Shown: positions 19,790 to 29,956 of the stretch, piece after piece
How the letters are laid out: the number at the start of each line of letters is the position of its first letter
Position numbering within the stretch: position 1 is the stretch's first letter
Origin: Trichomonas vaginalis G3
Lineage: Eukaryota; Parabasalia; Trichomonadida; Trichomonadidae
Direction of reading: 5' to 3'
DNA: 64,000 nucleotides
Assembly (NCBI RefSeq): GCF_026262505.1
Contig: NC_067207.1
Coordinates: 11,128,082-11,192,081, forward strand
The notes under the pieces: generated by a model
Database searches by the model: none
What the model was told of the DNA's origin: nothing
What the model saw: the letters and a program-made list of their open reading frames with translations, nothing else
Position numbers and translations under genes: made by a program

Positions 19790-20374
19790 TTACTTTACAT
19801 AACCGCCTGCTGCCATAAGTCTTTGACGCCAACCCATACCAGCTAATGAAGGTTGACTTGGTTTAGTTTGGAAACTAAACTTTGGTTTTGGTTTATCTTC
19901 AGTTTTTGGTTTCTCTTCTTCTATCTGTTTTTCGTCACTTTTCGGTTCCGCTGACTTTACTTCACTTGCAGGAACAGTTGTGTCGTCAACATCTTCATAA
20001 ATATCATATGCCATTTGTTTTTGTTTTCCTTTCAACTTTTTGTGTTTGTTGTAAAGTTTAGAATATTTCGACTCTAAGTCAATGAGATGTTCTATAATGA
20101 ACTGTTGGTCAGTGAAGTAAACTTTTCCATCTGTTGTCTCGAAAGCTCCTTCAGACTTCAATATTTTATTTGTGAGAGTCTGTTTCTTTTTTGAGATACT
20201 AGCCGTTCCATTTCTATGAAAAGTGACTTTGTAGTTAGGGTTTGTATTTCCAGACCTGGCACTTTCTATTATTGAATTTTTCTCTTCATCTGTAAGTTCT
20301 TTGACAGGTTTTGACAATGGTTCTGAACTTTTTGTTTGTGGTGTCAAATCTACCGTTTCAACTTCTTCGGTCAT
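19790..20374 (-). CDS. Unknown 194-residue protein with disordered charged tail
   Basis: It begins MTEEVETVDLTPQTK and has a central helical part (FIIEHLIDLESKYSKLYNKH) likely to form a coiled coil. A Lys/Glu/Pro-rich low-complexity region follows, and the end is GWRQRLMAAGGYVK. The segment YKVTFHRNGTASISKKKQTL resembles the short basic beta motif with D/N-G-x-x-x-x-x-x-K seen in the small proteins of the nested elements (YVHTMKDGRVQFRKIKQPL), but the similarity is weak. Upstream on the minus strand is an ACTGAGATGAA leader identical to that of the next gene. The frame is whole. Confidence 0.55.
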   Translation of the reverse strand: MTEEVETVDLTPQTKSSEPLSKPVKELTDEEKNSIIESARSGNTNPNYKVTFHRNGTASISKKKQTLTNKILKSEGAFETTDGKVYFTDQQFIIEHLIDLESKYSKLYNKHKKLKGKQKQMAYDIYEDVDDTTVPASEVKSAEPKSDEKQIEEEKPKTEDKPKPKFSFQTKPSQPSLAGMGWRQRLMAAGGYVK

Positions 20375-20395
20375 TTCATCTCAGTAAAAAATTTT
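20375..20395 (-). promoter_or_regulatory. ACTGAGATGAA leader
   Basis: On the minus strand, AAAATTTTTTACTGAGATGA lies directly before the ATG at 20372-20374. The same sequence precedes the ATG of the 50-residue gene at 20547-20567. Confidence 0.5.
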
Positions 20396-20546
20396 AGTTT
20401 GGTTTGTTTTCAACTGGTTGTTGTTGTTTTTTAAGTCGGTCTAAAACTTCCTGAGGTATAGGAAGAACTTGACAAACACGTTGTGTAACTGCTGGAAGTC
20501 GACAAATCCATCTTGAACCCATTTGTCTCAATGCTGTATTGTTCAT
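20394..20546 (-). CDS. 50-residue small protein
   Basis: The frame starts at ATG 20544-20546 (MNNTALRQMGSRWICRLPAV) and ends at a TAA at 20394-20396. It contains VCQVLPIPQEVLDRLKKQQQ. The start is supported by the same leader as the next gene downstream, with the ATG at the same distance. It is too short to assign to a family. It could be a virion minor component or a regulator. Adjacent genes on the same strand share its control signal. Confidence 0.5.
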   Translation of the reverse strand: MNNTALRQMGSRWICRLPAVTQRVCQVLPIPQEVLDRLKKQQQPVENKPN

Positions 20547-20567
20547 TTCATCTCAGTAAAAAATTTT
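20547..20567 (-). promoter_or_regulatory. ACTGAGATGAA leader (second copy)
   Basis: It is identical in its last 20 bases to the leader at 20375-20395, at the same spacing to the ATG. Confidence 0.5.
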
Positions 20568-20966
20568 ACATTCCCCAAGTTTGAGGTGGTTGCGGTTGGT
20601 TATTGTTTACCCACTGTTGTGCATGGTTATATCCTCTGTTAAAGAATCTTTCACCTTGGTCCATATAGTGTCCTGCTTGGTTATAGTAGTCATTTGCTTT
20701 GTTATAATAGTTTCCTGCTTGTCTTCCTACATTGTCCATCCATCCTTGAACTTTTCCTCTTGTTTCAGGATTTGGAATAAGATTTGTTGCATCTCGTGCT
20801 ACTCCCAACCTTTCTGTACAGTTTGTATAATAGGTTGTGCTTTCTCTTTCAGTATACCTAATGTACTCAAAATCTTCCTTCCAATTCCAAATGCACCTCT
20901 GGCTATTGTTCCCACTGCGGGCAAAAATCTGGATGCAACTCCTGCTAACGCGCCAAATAAACCCAT
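20566..20966 (-). pseudogene. Amphipathic MGLFG-type virion peptide gene, broken
   Basis: It starts at ATG 20964-20966 with MGLFGALAGVASRFLP, a Gly-rich amphipathic N-terminus carrying the MG start typical of myristoylated proteins. The later part is Asn/Gln/Tyr-rich (NYYNKANDYYNQAGHYMDQG) and ends in a Pro/Gln stretch. There is about one break. It resembles in design the gene at 42006-42248 (MGFFGRIGNFF). Short amphipathic proteins of this type act in membrane disruption or capsid assembly in adenoviruses and related viruses; here that is inference. Confidence 0.45.
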
Positions 20967-20983
20967 TTCTTATGGGTTAAAAA

Positions 20984-21216
20984 ATGACGAATCCAAACAA
21001 GGACCCTATGTTTCTAAAGCGACAAAGAAAGCACTCATGATAAAAATCTTTAGTTCAACACCAAATGCTTGGTTTATGGATATCTTGGAAAACATTCCGA
21101 GAGTTAGAACAGATGGACCACCATACTGGCTAATATTTGTCGGTCAAAACACAAGATACTGTGAAGCCATACCATTATGGTCCAAAAATATTTTAGATGT
21201 GAAAACTGCTTTGACA
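20984..21216 (+). pseudogene. Polinton-type integrase, 5' piece (split by nested element 1)
   Basis: The piece begins near MTNPNKDPMF at 20984 and carries the start of an integrase core (GPPYWLIFVGQNTRYCEAIPLW). The nested element starts directly after it, and the remainder of the gene lies at 38914-39639. The 7 bp TTTGACA are duplicated at the two borders (21210-21216 and 38907-38913). Retrovirus-like integrases insert Polintons into the host genome. The gene is interrupted by the insertion and has about one further break in this part. Confidence 0.65.
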
Positions 21217-21440
21217 GTTAGTATGGCTTAGTTGGGTACTGTGGCACTGCGTTCCACCTTACCCAATACTTGTGAATTTGACACTTTACAAAACCGTTAA
21301 CGTATATTTTACAACATGAACGCAAAAACTAATTTAACCTTAAATATTTACAAAGCCGCCAACCACTTCACTAACGAACTCACTAATGTAAAAAATAAAC
21401 GTTCTCACTATCGTTCTCACTAACGACTTCACTAATGTTC
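21217..21440. repeat. Left terminal inverted repeat of nested element 1
   Basis: It begins GTTAGTATGGCTTAGT and has GTACTGTGGCACTGCG, then TTTGACACTTTACAAAACCG, then iterons of the type TTCACTAACGA near the inner end. The reverse complement matches 38690-38906 and a third copy is at 52767-53040. Confidence 0.75.
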
Positions 21441-21725
21441 TCATAAATTTTCCTCAATATCTTCATCATCAGTGTTAACCCTATTGTAGTCATACTTGAA
21501 GCCATAAACTTTCTCTAACTTCTTAACGTACAATTTACATAACTTACCTTCGTCATCGTATGGTTTAATGATATAACTATTTCTATCTTTATACACAGTC
21601 AATGAAAAGTCAACTGGTCTCGGATGTATTTGAAAGAACATGTTATGCTCAGGAAGGAAGAATAAATGTTTAAATGTATGTTTGTTATACTGTGGAATTC
21701 GAATGAGTTGCTTTTGTTCTGTCAT
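21441..21725 (-). CDS. Unknown 94-residue end gene of nested element 1
   Basis: The ATG at 21723-21725 gives MTEQKQLIRIPQYNKHTFKH. The body is beta-rich (HNMFFQIHPRPVDFSLTVYK, DRNSYIIKPYDDEGKLCKLY) with an acidic tail ending DEDIEENL. The pattern is similar in spirit to the alternative end gene family at 38191 and 53057 (which ends near VYPYDNMYHCFHQALNEY), but I see no clear homology. It lies directly inside the terminal repeat. No family was recognised. The frame is whole. Confidence 0.5.
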   Translation of the reverse strand: MTEQKQLIRIPQYNKHTFKHLFFLPEHNMFFQIHPRPVDFSLTVYKDRNSYIIKPYDDEGKLCKLYVKKLEKVYGFKYDYNRVNTDDEDIEENL

Positions 21726-21812
21726 TTACATCCAAATAAAAAATTTCAGTAAACTTAAAAATAAACTTAAAAATTAATGATATCACCACCCTCACACGTA
21801 TGAAAACATAGC

Positions 21813-21880
21813 GCAAAAATAAATTTAGGTGAAGTGGTGAAATCTCACCTCTTTTTTCACCTCTTTTTTCACCCTGTTGA
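21813..21880. promoter_or_regulatory. R module, word AGGTGA
   Basis: CAAAAATAAATTT is followed by AGGTGAAGTGGTGAAATC and then TCACCT words separated by T runs. It lies between the end gene and the 78-residue gene, close to the 3' end of the latter. Confidence 0.6.
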
Positions 21881-21890
21881 ATTCATTGCT

Positions 21891-22127
21891 TTATAACTCT
21901 CTTCCTTTCTCCAACTCTTCTAACTTCTTCTTAAGTTCAGCAATGTTGTCCTCATGAAGTTTAATCTTTCTCAAAATTCCTTCTCTATCTAATGGTTGCT
22001 TTATTTTTCTAAACTGAACTCTACCATCCTTCATAGTATGAATGTAAAAACCTTCTGGAATAGTTCCTGATTTAATGTATTCTACCAAAAACTTTTGTTT
22101 CATTGCTTCAGTGACTTTATTTGTCAT
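21891..22127 (-). CDS. 78-residue basic/coiled-coil protein (copy 1 of 3)
   Basis: It starts MTNKVTEAMKQKFLVEYIK. After FYIHTMKDGRVQFRKIKQPL, a small basic beta segment, the C-terminal half is a charged helix (HEDNIAELKKKLEELEKG) that should form a coiled coil. Near-identical genes occur at 37789-38025 and 53634-53870, always in the same place relative to the terminal repeat and the ~520-bp conserved block. Conservation across three copies with mostly silent or conservative changes argues for a real, selected protein. A basic patch plus dimer helix suits a small DNA-binding factor (inference). Confidence 0.65.
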   Translation of the reverse strand: MTNKVTEAMKQKFLVEYIKSGTIPEGFYIHTMKDGRVQFRKIKQPLDREGILRKIKLHEDNIAELKKKLEELEKGREL

Positions 22128-22660
22128 TTTACTCTAAGGTGAAGCTAGCACAGCGATAATGGATTTCATGACTTTTTAGTATTTCATGCAATCTTAACAG
22201 ATAGCCTTACAAGTACTTCCAGTGTCCCTAGCCGTCCCTCCTTTTTATATAACTCCATGACATTTATAATCTCGCGAAACTTAACAGGTAGCATAACAGA
22301 TTAAAAGCAGATGAGGTTTTGAACCAAAATTTCTAAGCAACGTTGTCAAGGATTTTGAGGAACTAGGGACAGAGTGTGGCAAAGTCCAAGATTTAATTTA
22401 TCTTCATCTGTTTCATCAGCTATCTCATCTAATATGCCAATATTTTATTCATAACTCGTGGCAAACTCACTAACTTTCGTTATGTTCATCTGCATGCTTC
22501 ATCTGATAGAAAGTATGACTTTCATTAACTCTGTGAGATAATGAAAACTACTAGGGACAGAGACCATGGTAAAGTTTATGACTTTCATTATTTCCAGAAC
22601 TTAATGAAAACTACTAGGGACAGAGACCATGGCAAAGTTCATGATTTCATCGTTTATGAT
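22128..22660. other. Conserved ~520-bp non-coding block (copy 1 of 3)
   Basis: No open frame is supported, yet the block is nearly identical at 37270-37788 (inverted) and 53871-54395. It contains a CCTCCTTTTTATATAACTCC segment and three occurrences of CTAGGGACAGAG followed by (ACCATGG or TGTGG) and CAAAGT. It sits between the divergently placed 78-residue gene and the array. An origin, long promoter or non-coding RNA are all possible. Confidence 0.6.
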
Positions 22661-25600
22661 TTGTCATGATTTCATCGTGAATGCTTTTGTCAAGATTTCA
22701 TCGTTTATGATTTGTCAAGATTTCATCGTGAATGATTTGTCATGATTTCATCGTGAATGATTTGTCATGATTTCATCGTGAATGCTTTGTCAAGACTTTG
22801 TCATGACTTCTTCGTAAATGCTTTTGTCATGACTTTGTCAAGATTTCATCGTGAATGCTTTTGTCATGACTTCTTCATCGTGAATGCTTTGTCAAGACTT
22901 TGTCAAGATTTCATCGTTTATGATTTGTCAAGATTTCATCGTGAATGCTTTGTCAAGACTTTGTCATGATTTCATCGTAATGAACGTAAATGCTTTTGTC
23001 ATGATTTCATCGTTTATTGATTTGTCATGATTTCATCGTAATGAACGTGAATGCTTTTGTCAAGATTTCATCGTGAATGAACGTAAATGCTTTTGTCAAG
23101 ATTTCATCGTGAATGAACGTAAATGCTTTTGTCATGATTTCATCGTAATGAACGTAAATGCTTTTGTCATGACTTTTCAAGATTTCATCGTGAATGAATC
23201 GTCTTCAAATGCTTTGTCAGACTTTGTCAAGATTTCATCGTGAATGCTTTGTCAAGATTTCATCGTGAATGCTTTGTCAAGACTTTGTCAAGATTTCATC
23301 GTTATGATTTGTCAAGATTTCATCGTGAATGCTTTGTCAAGACTTTGTCATGATTTCATCGTGAATGAACGTGAATGCTTTTGTCATGATTTCATCGTTT
23401 ATGATTTGTCATGATTTCATCGTAATGAACGTGAATGCTTTTGTCATGATTTCATCGTAATGAACGTGAATGCTTTTGTCATGATTTCATCGTAATGAAC
23501 GTAAATGCTTTTGTCAAGATTTCATCGTGAATGAACGTAAATGCTTTTGTCATGATTTCATCGTAATGAACGTAAATGCTTTTGTCATGACTTTGTCAAG
23601 ATTTCATCGTGAATGCTTTTGTCATGACTTCTTCATCGTGAATGCTTTGTCAAGACTTTGTCAAGATTTCATCGTTTATGATTTGTCAAGATTTCATCGT
23701 GAATGCTTTGTCAAGACTTTGTCATGATTTCATCGTAATGAACGTAAATGCTTTTGTCATGATTTCATCGTTTATGATTTGTCATGATTTCATCGTAATG
23801 AACGTGAATGCTTTTGTCATGATTTCATCGTAATGAACGTAAATGCTTTTGTCAAGATTTCATCGTGAATGAACGTAAATGCTTTTGTCAAGATTTCATC
23901 GTGAATGAACGTAAATGCTTTTGTCAAGATTTCATCGTTTATGATTTGTCAAGATTTCATCGTTTATGATTTGTCATGATTTCATCGTGAATGAACGTAA
24001 ATGCTTTTGTCAAGATTTCATCGTTTATGATTTGTCATGATTTCATCGTAATGAACGTGAATGCTTTTGTCATGATTTCATCGTAATGAACGTAAATGCT
24101 TTTGTCATGACTTCTTCGTGAATGAACGTAAATGCTTTTGTCAAGATTTCATCGTGAATGAACGTAAATGCTTTTGTCAAGATTTCATCGTTTATGATTT
24201 GTCAAGATTTCATCGTTTATGATTTGTCATGATTTCATCGTGAATGAACGTAAATGCTTTTGTCAAGATTTCATCGTTTATGATTTGTCAAGACTTTGTC
24301 ATGACTTCTTCGTGAATGCTTTTGTCATGATTTCATCGTTTATGATTTGTCATGATTTCATCGTTTATGATTTGTCAAGATTTCTTCGTGAATGCTTTGT
24401 CAAGACTTTGTCAAGATTTCATCGTGAATGCTTTGTCAAGACTTTGTCAAGATTTCATCGTAAATGCTTTTGTCATGACTTCTTCGTGAATGAACGTGAA
24501 TGCTTTTGTCAAGATTTCATCGTTTATGATTTGTCATGACTTCTTCGTAAATGCTTTTGTCAAGACTTTGTCATGACTTCTTCGTTTATGATTTGTCATG
24601 ATTTCATCGTGAATGAACGTAAATGCTTTTGTCATGATTTCATCGTGAATGAACGTGAATGCTTTTGTCATGATTTCATCGTTTATGATTTGTCATGACT
24701 TCTTCGTTTATGATTTGTCATGATTTCATCGTGAATGAACGTAAATGCTTTTGTCAAGATTTCATCGTGAATGCTTTGTCAAGACTTTGTCAAGATTTCA
24801 TCGTGAATGCTTTGTCAAGACTTTGTCATGACTTCTTCGTAAATGCTTTTGTCATGATTTCATCGTGAATGCTTTGTCAAGACTTTGTCATGATTTCATC
24901 GTAAATGCTTTTGTCATGATTTCATCGTGAATGCTTTGTCAAGACTTTGCCAAGATTTCATCGTTTATGATTTGTCAAGATTTCATCGTGAATGCTTTGT
25001 CAAGACTTTGTCAAGATTTCATCGTTTATGATTTGTCATGATTTCATCGTGAATGATTTGTCATGATTTCATCGTGAATGATTTGTCATGATTTCATCGT
25101 TTATGATTTGTCAAGATTTCATCGTTTATGATTTGTCATGATTTCATCGTTTATGATTTGTCATGATTTCATCGTGAATGATTTGTCATGATTTCATCGT
25201 GAATGATTTGTCATGATTTCATCGTTTATGATTTGTCATGACTTCATCGTTTATGATTTGTCATGATTTCATCGTGAATGCTTTGTCAAGACTTTGTCAT
25301 GACTTCTTCGTAAATGCTTTTGTCATGATTTCATCGTAATGAACGTAAATGCTTTTGTCAAGATTTCATCGTGAATGCTTTTGTCATGACTTTGTCATGA
25401 TTTCATCGTTTATGATTTGTCATGATTTCATCGTTTATGATTTGTCATGATTTCATCGTGAATGATTTGTCATGACTTCATCGTTTATGATTTGTCATGA
25501 TTTCATCGTGAATGAACGTAAATGCTTTTGTCAAGATTTCATCGTTTATGATTTGTCAAGATTTCATCGTTTATGATTTGTCATGATTTCATCGTGAATG

Positions 25601-26800
25601 ATTTGTCATGATTTCATCGTGAATGCTTTTGTCATGATTTCATCGTTTATGATTTGTCAAGATTTCATCGTAATGAACGTAAATGCTTTTGTCATGATTT
25701 CATCGTGAATGCTTTGTCAAGACTTTGTCATGATTTCATCGTAAATGCTTTTGTCATGATTTCATCGTTTATGATTTGTCAAGACTTTGTCAAGATTTCA
25801 TCGTAAATGCTTTTGTCATGATTTCATCGTGAATGAACGTAAATGCTTTTGTCATGATTTCATCGTGAATGAACGTAAATGCTTTTGTCAAGATTTCATC
25901 GTTTATGATTTGTCAAGATTTCATCGTTTATGATTTGTCATGATTTCATCGTGAATGATTTGTCATGATTTCATCGTGAATGCTTTTGTCATGACTTCAT
26001 CGTTTATGATTTGTCATGATTTCATCGTAATGAACGTAAATGCTTTTGTCATGATTTCATCGTTTATGATTTGTCATGATTTCATCGTTTATGATTTGTC
26101 ATGATTTCATCGTGAATGATTTGTCATGATTTCATCGTGAATGATTTGTCATGATTTCATCGTTTATGATTTGTCATGATTTCATCGTTTATGATTTGTC
26201 ATGATTTCATCGTTTATGATTTGTCATGATTTCATCGTTTATGATTTGTCAAGATTTCATCGTTTATGATTTGTCATGATTTCATCGTTTATGATTTGTC
26301 AAGATTTCATCGTTTATGATTTGTCATGATTTCATCGTTTATGATTTGTCATGATTTCATCGTGAATGAACGTAAATGCTTTTGTCATGACTTCATCGTT
26401 TATGATTTGTCAAGATTTCATCGTTTATGATTTGTCATGATTTCATCGTTTATGATTTGTCATGATTTCATCGTGAATGATTTGTCATGATTTCATCGTT
26501 TATGATTTGTCATGATTTCATCGTTTATGATTTGTCATGATTTCATCGTGAATGCTTTTGTCATGATTTCATCGTGAATGAACGTGAATGCTTTTGTCAT
26601 GATTTCATCGTTTATGATTTGTCAAGATTTCATCGTTTATGATTTGTCAAGATTTCATCGTGAATGCTTTGTCAAGACTTTGTCATGACTTCTTCGTAAA
26701 TGCTTTTGTCATGATTTCATCGTGAATGAACGTAAATGCTTTTGTCATGACTTCATCGTTTATGATTTGTCATGATTTCTTCATCGTAATGAACGTAAAT
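22640..26800. repeat. ~24-bp repeat array, left arm of nested element 1
   Basis: More than 150 short units of a few types alternate. Examples are GATTTCATCGTTTATGATTTG, GATTTCATCGTGAATGAACG and GACTTCTTCGTAAATGCTTT, linked by TGTCATG or TGTCAAG. All share a TTCATCGT or TTCTTCGT core followed by an A/T spacer and TGTCA. Open frames in the array (HDFIVNALSRL-type peptides) are a by-product of unit length and are not called as genes. No spacer variety of the CRISPR kind is present. Confidence 0.8.
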
Positions 26801-26808
26801 GAACCAAA

Positions 26809-27014
26809 AATATATTTTAGGGTAGAAGGTGAGATCTCACCTGTTTTTTCACCTGTTTTTTCACCCGTTGAATTTGTCAAGATTTCATCGTGAATGAACG
26901 TAAATGCTTTTGTCATGATTTCTTCATCGTAATGAGTGTAAATGATCCAAAAATAATGTTTATGTTAGAATGTTAGATCTAACACCTTTTCTAACATGTT
27001 TTCTAACATGTTTT
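26809..27014. promoter_or_regulatory. Two R modules, words AGGTGA then ATGTTA
   Basis: At 26809-26880 the module uses AGGTGAGATCTCACCT with further TCACC copies. At 26949-27014 the same layout is built from ATGTTAGATCTAACA and TAACAT copies. The two types lie side by side upstream of the KilA-N-type gene. Confidence 0.65.
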
Positions 27015-27016
27015 GT

Positions 27017-27068
27017 CAAGAATATAACAACCGTCTGAATTCCGGCGGTTGCTTTTTATACAAAATTC
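27017..27068. promoter_or_regulatory. P hairpin upstream of the KilA-N-type gene
   Basis: AGAATATAA leads into CAACCGTCTGAATTCCGGCGG and a TTG arm, followed by CTTTTTATACAAAATTCA. The arms pair (CAACCG/CGGTTG). The same frame with a different stem occurs at 58648-58695 and 17226-17278. It could be a terminator for upstream transcripts or a leader structure. Confidence 0.55.
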
Positions 27069-27558
27069 ACACAGGAAAATTCTTGAGTTTTGGTTGAAAG
27101 AATACGGTCGAGCCAAAAGTGGCTCAACCTCAAAACAAACATTTTATGAGCTTACTAAGGGCGTTATGAATGAATTCAAAGGTATTTGCATACATCCTGA
27201 CCTCGTTCATTTTGTTGCTGAATGGTGCTCTGTAAAGTATGCATTTTATGTCAAAGATATTATGGACTCCATAGACAAGAAAGTTCATGAGAAGTTAGAT
27301 GAAGAAGAACTCGAAGATACAGTGGAGAATGCTAAACCTTTGTTCGAAGAAGAAGTTGGAAAAATGTGTGAAAAACAATTAGAACATGAACGTGAGATAT
27401 ATTATGGTTATAGAGATTCTCCATACGAACTAGACCAATGGGAACAAGAAGATTTAAAGAGAGAATTTAGAGAATATGAACTCGCTAAGATAGCATTTGA
27501 AGCTGCAGAAAAGAAGTTAAAAGTTTGGGGTCGTTTTGTACAAAAATATTGTGAGTAA
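27049..27558 (+). CDS. KilA-N-type DNA-binding protein, left arm
   Basis: The open frame is 169 codons. FKGICIHPDLVHFVAEWCSV followed by KYAFYVKDIMDSI matches the C-terminal half of the KilA-N domain (Y-V-H-P-D-L ... A-x-W-x-S-x-x-F). It is preceded by KEYGRAKSGSTSKQTFYELTK and followed by a long Glu-rich helical tail (EEEVGKMCEKQLEHEREIYY). No early ATG is evident in this frame; the first in-frame ATG is at 27166, inside the domain, so the start is uncertain. The inverted copy at 33040-33549 encodes the same protein. KilA-N proteins bind DNA and often act as regulators of phages and DNA viruses. Adjacency to R modules makes those modules plausible targets (inference). Confidence 0.6.
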   Translation: MLFIQNSHRKILEFWLKEYGRAKSGSTSKQTFYELTKGVMNEFKGICIHPDLVHFVAEWCSVKYAFYVKDIMDSIDKKVHEKLDEEELEDTVENAKPLFEEEVGKMCEKQLEHEREIYYGYRDSPYELDQWEQEDLKREFREYELAKIAFEAAEKKLKVWGRFVQKYCE

Positions 27559-27591
27559 ATGAACCATTTATTTTTGTCATAAACGACCAAA

Positions 27592-27920
27592 AATATATTT
27601 TATCGTTAATGTTTACGTTAATGGTTTCAGGTTATTCAATAATTAATTATTTTTGAATAACTGAAGGTGCTACCATGTTACCATGTGCTACCAGGTCATT
27701 TAACTTCTCTGAAAAATGATGACAACATGACATTTTGACAACAGTTCAGGAAATATATTTTATCGTTAATGTTTACGTTAATGGTTTCAGGTTATTCAAT
27801 AATTAATTATTTTTGAATAACTGAAGGTGCTACCATGTTACCATGTGCTACCAGGTCATTTAACTTCTCTGAAAAATGATGACAACATGACATTTTGACA
27901 ACAGTTCAGGAAATATATTT
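27592..27920. repeat. Two tandem M2 modules, word GCTACC
   Basis: There are two copies of about 160 bp. Each has ATATATTTTATCGTTAATG, a TTCAATAATTAATTATTTTTG palindrome, then GTGCTACCATGTTACCATG and TGCTACCAGGT. The conserved tail AACTTCTCTGAAAAATGATG and CAACATGACATTTTGACAAC ends each copy. The inverted pair is at about 32681-33005. Confidence 0.7.
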
Positions 27921-29592
27921 CATCGTTTATGATTTGTCAAGACTTTGTCATGATTTCTTCGTAAATGCTTTTGTCATGACTTCTTCGTGAATGCTTTGTC
28001 AAGACTTTGTCAAGATTTCATCGTGAATGCTTTGTCAAGACTTTGTCATGACTTCTTCGTAAATGCTTTTGTCATGACTTCTTCGTAAATGCTTTTGTCA
28101 TGATTTCATCGTTTATGATTTGTCAAGACTTTGTCATGATTTCATCGTGAATGAACGTAAATGCTTTTGTCATGATTTCATCGTGAATGCTTTGTCAAGA
28201 CTTTGTCAAGATTTCATCGTAATGAGCGTAAATGATCCAAAAATAATGTTTAGGTGAAGAGGTGAGATCTCACCTCTTTTCTCACCTCTTTTCTCACCTC
28301 AGCCGCTAAGCGGCGAGACCCAAAGGGTCTTGAATTTTCATGATTTCATCGTTTATGATTTGTCAAGACTTTGTCATGATTTCATCGTTTATGATTTGTC
28401 AAGACTTTGTCATGATTTCTTCGTAAATGCTTTTGTCATGATTTCATCGTAAATGCTTTTGTCATGATTTCATCGTTTATGATTTGTCAAGACTTTGTCA
28501 TGATTTCATCGTTTATGATTTGTCAAGACTTTGTCATGATTTCATCGTTTATGATTTGTCAAGACTTTGTCATGATTTCTTCGTAAATGCTTTTGTCATG
28601 ATTTCATCGTGAATGAACGTGAATGCTTTTGTCATGATTTCATCGTGAATGCTTTGTCAAGACTTTGTCATGACTTCTTCGTAAATGCTTTTGTCATGAC
28701 TTCTTCGTAAATGCTTTTGTCATGATTTCATCGTTTATGATTTGTCAAGACTTTGTCATGATTTCATCGTGAATGAACGTGAATGCTTTTGTCAAGACTT
28801 TGTCATGATTTCATCGTGAATGCTTTGTCAAGACTTTGTCATGATTTCATCGTGAATGAACGTGAATGCTTTGTCAAGATTTCATCGTGAATGCTTTGTC
28901 AAGATTTCATCGTAATCGTGAATGCTTTTGTCAAGATTTCATCGTTTATGATTTGTCAAGATTTCATCGTTTATGATTTGTCAAGATTTCATCGTGAATG
29001 CTTTTGTCAAGACTTTGTCATGATTTCATCGTAAATGCTTTTGTCATGATTTCATCGTTTATGATTTGTCAAGACTTTGTCAAGATTTCATCGTAAATGC
29101 TTTTGTCATGATTTTCATCGTGAATGCTTTGTCAAGACTTTGTCATGATTTCATCGTAAATGCTTTTGTCATGATTTCATCGTTTATGATTTGTCAAAAC
29201 TTTGTCAAGATTTCATCGTAAATGCTTTTGTCATGATTTCATCGTTTATGATTTGTCAAGACTTTGTCAAGATTTCATCGTAATGAGCGTAAATGATCCA
29301 AAAATAATGTTTAGGTGAAGAGGTGAGATCTCACCTCTTTTCTCACCTCTTTTCTCACCTCAGCCGCTAAGCGGCGAGACCCAAAGGGTCTATGATTTTC
29401 ATGATTTTCATCGTTTATGATTTGTCAAGACTTTGTTCATGATTTCATCGTTTATGATTTGTCAAGACTTTGTCATGATTTCTTCGTAAATGCTTTTGTC
29501 ATGATTTCATCGTAATGAGCGTAAATGACCCAAAAATAATGTTTATGTTAGAATGTTAGATCTAACACCTTTTCTAACATGTTTTCTAACAT
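27921..29592. repeat. Inner left-arm array with R modules at 28237, 29288 and 29527
   Basis: Repeat units are of the same words as the outer array. The first two R modules (about 28237-28340 and 29288-29400) are of AGGTGA type and each is followed by two hairpins, GCCGCTAAGCGGC and GACCCAAAGGGTC. The third (about 29527-29592) is of ATGTTA type and abuts the centre. No gene is seen. Confidence 0.7.
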
Positions 29593-29956
29593 GGAGGATT
29601 TCATCTGATATACACATTCTTCCTCCATTTCATTCTATACACAATTTACATCATAGACGATTTAATAGATATAATACTTTACTGTTTCATTAGATATACA
29701 CATTCTTCCCTAAACATTATTTTAGTTAAAGTCCATCAAATATTTTTAGGATACTTTCACCAAATAATATTTATATCTAATGAAATCCTTCATTTCATTC
29801 TATACACAATTTACATCATAGACGATTTAATAGATATAATACTTTACTGTTTCATCTGATATAAACATTCTTCCCTAAACATTATTTTAGTTAAAGTCCA
29901 TCAAATATTTTTAGGATACTTTCACCAAATAATATTTATATCAGATGAAATCCTCC
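29593..29956. other. Centre of the palindrome, two 165-bp direct repeats with covarying ends
   Basis: The segment is bounded by perfect 20-bp inverted repeats (GGAGGATTTCATCTGATATA and its complement). Inside are two direct repeats of 165 bp. The first has paired ends TTTCATTAGATATA (29685) and TATATCTAATGAAA (29772); the second TTTCATCTGATATA (29850) and TATATCAGATGAAA (29937). It may be a small inserted element or a special turn-around sequence. No coding frame is supported. Confidence 0.6.

Noticed and set aside
29593-29956. LTR-like direct repeats at the palindrome centre
   Set aside because: The 165-bp units lie head to tail without coding sequence between them, and have inverted ends; they do not flank an element.
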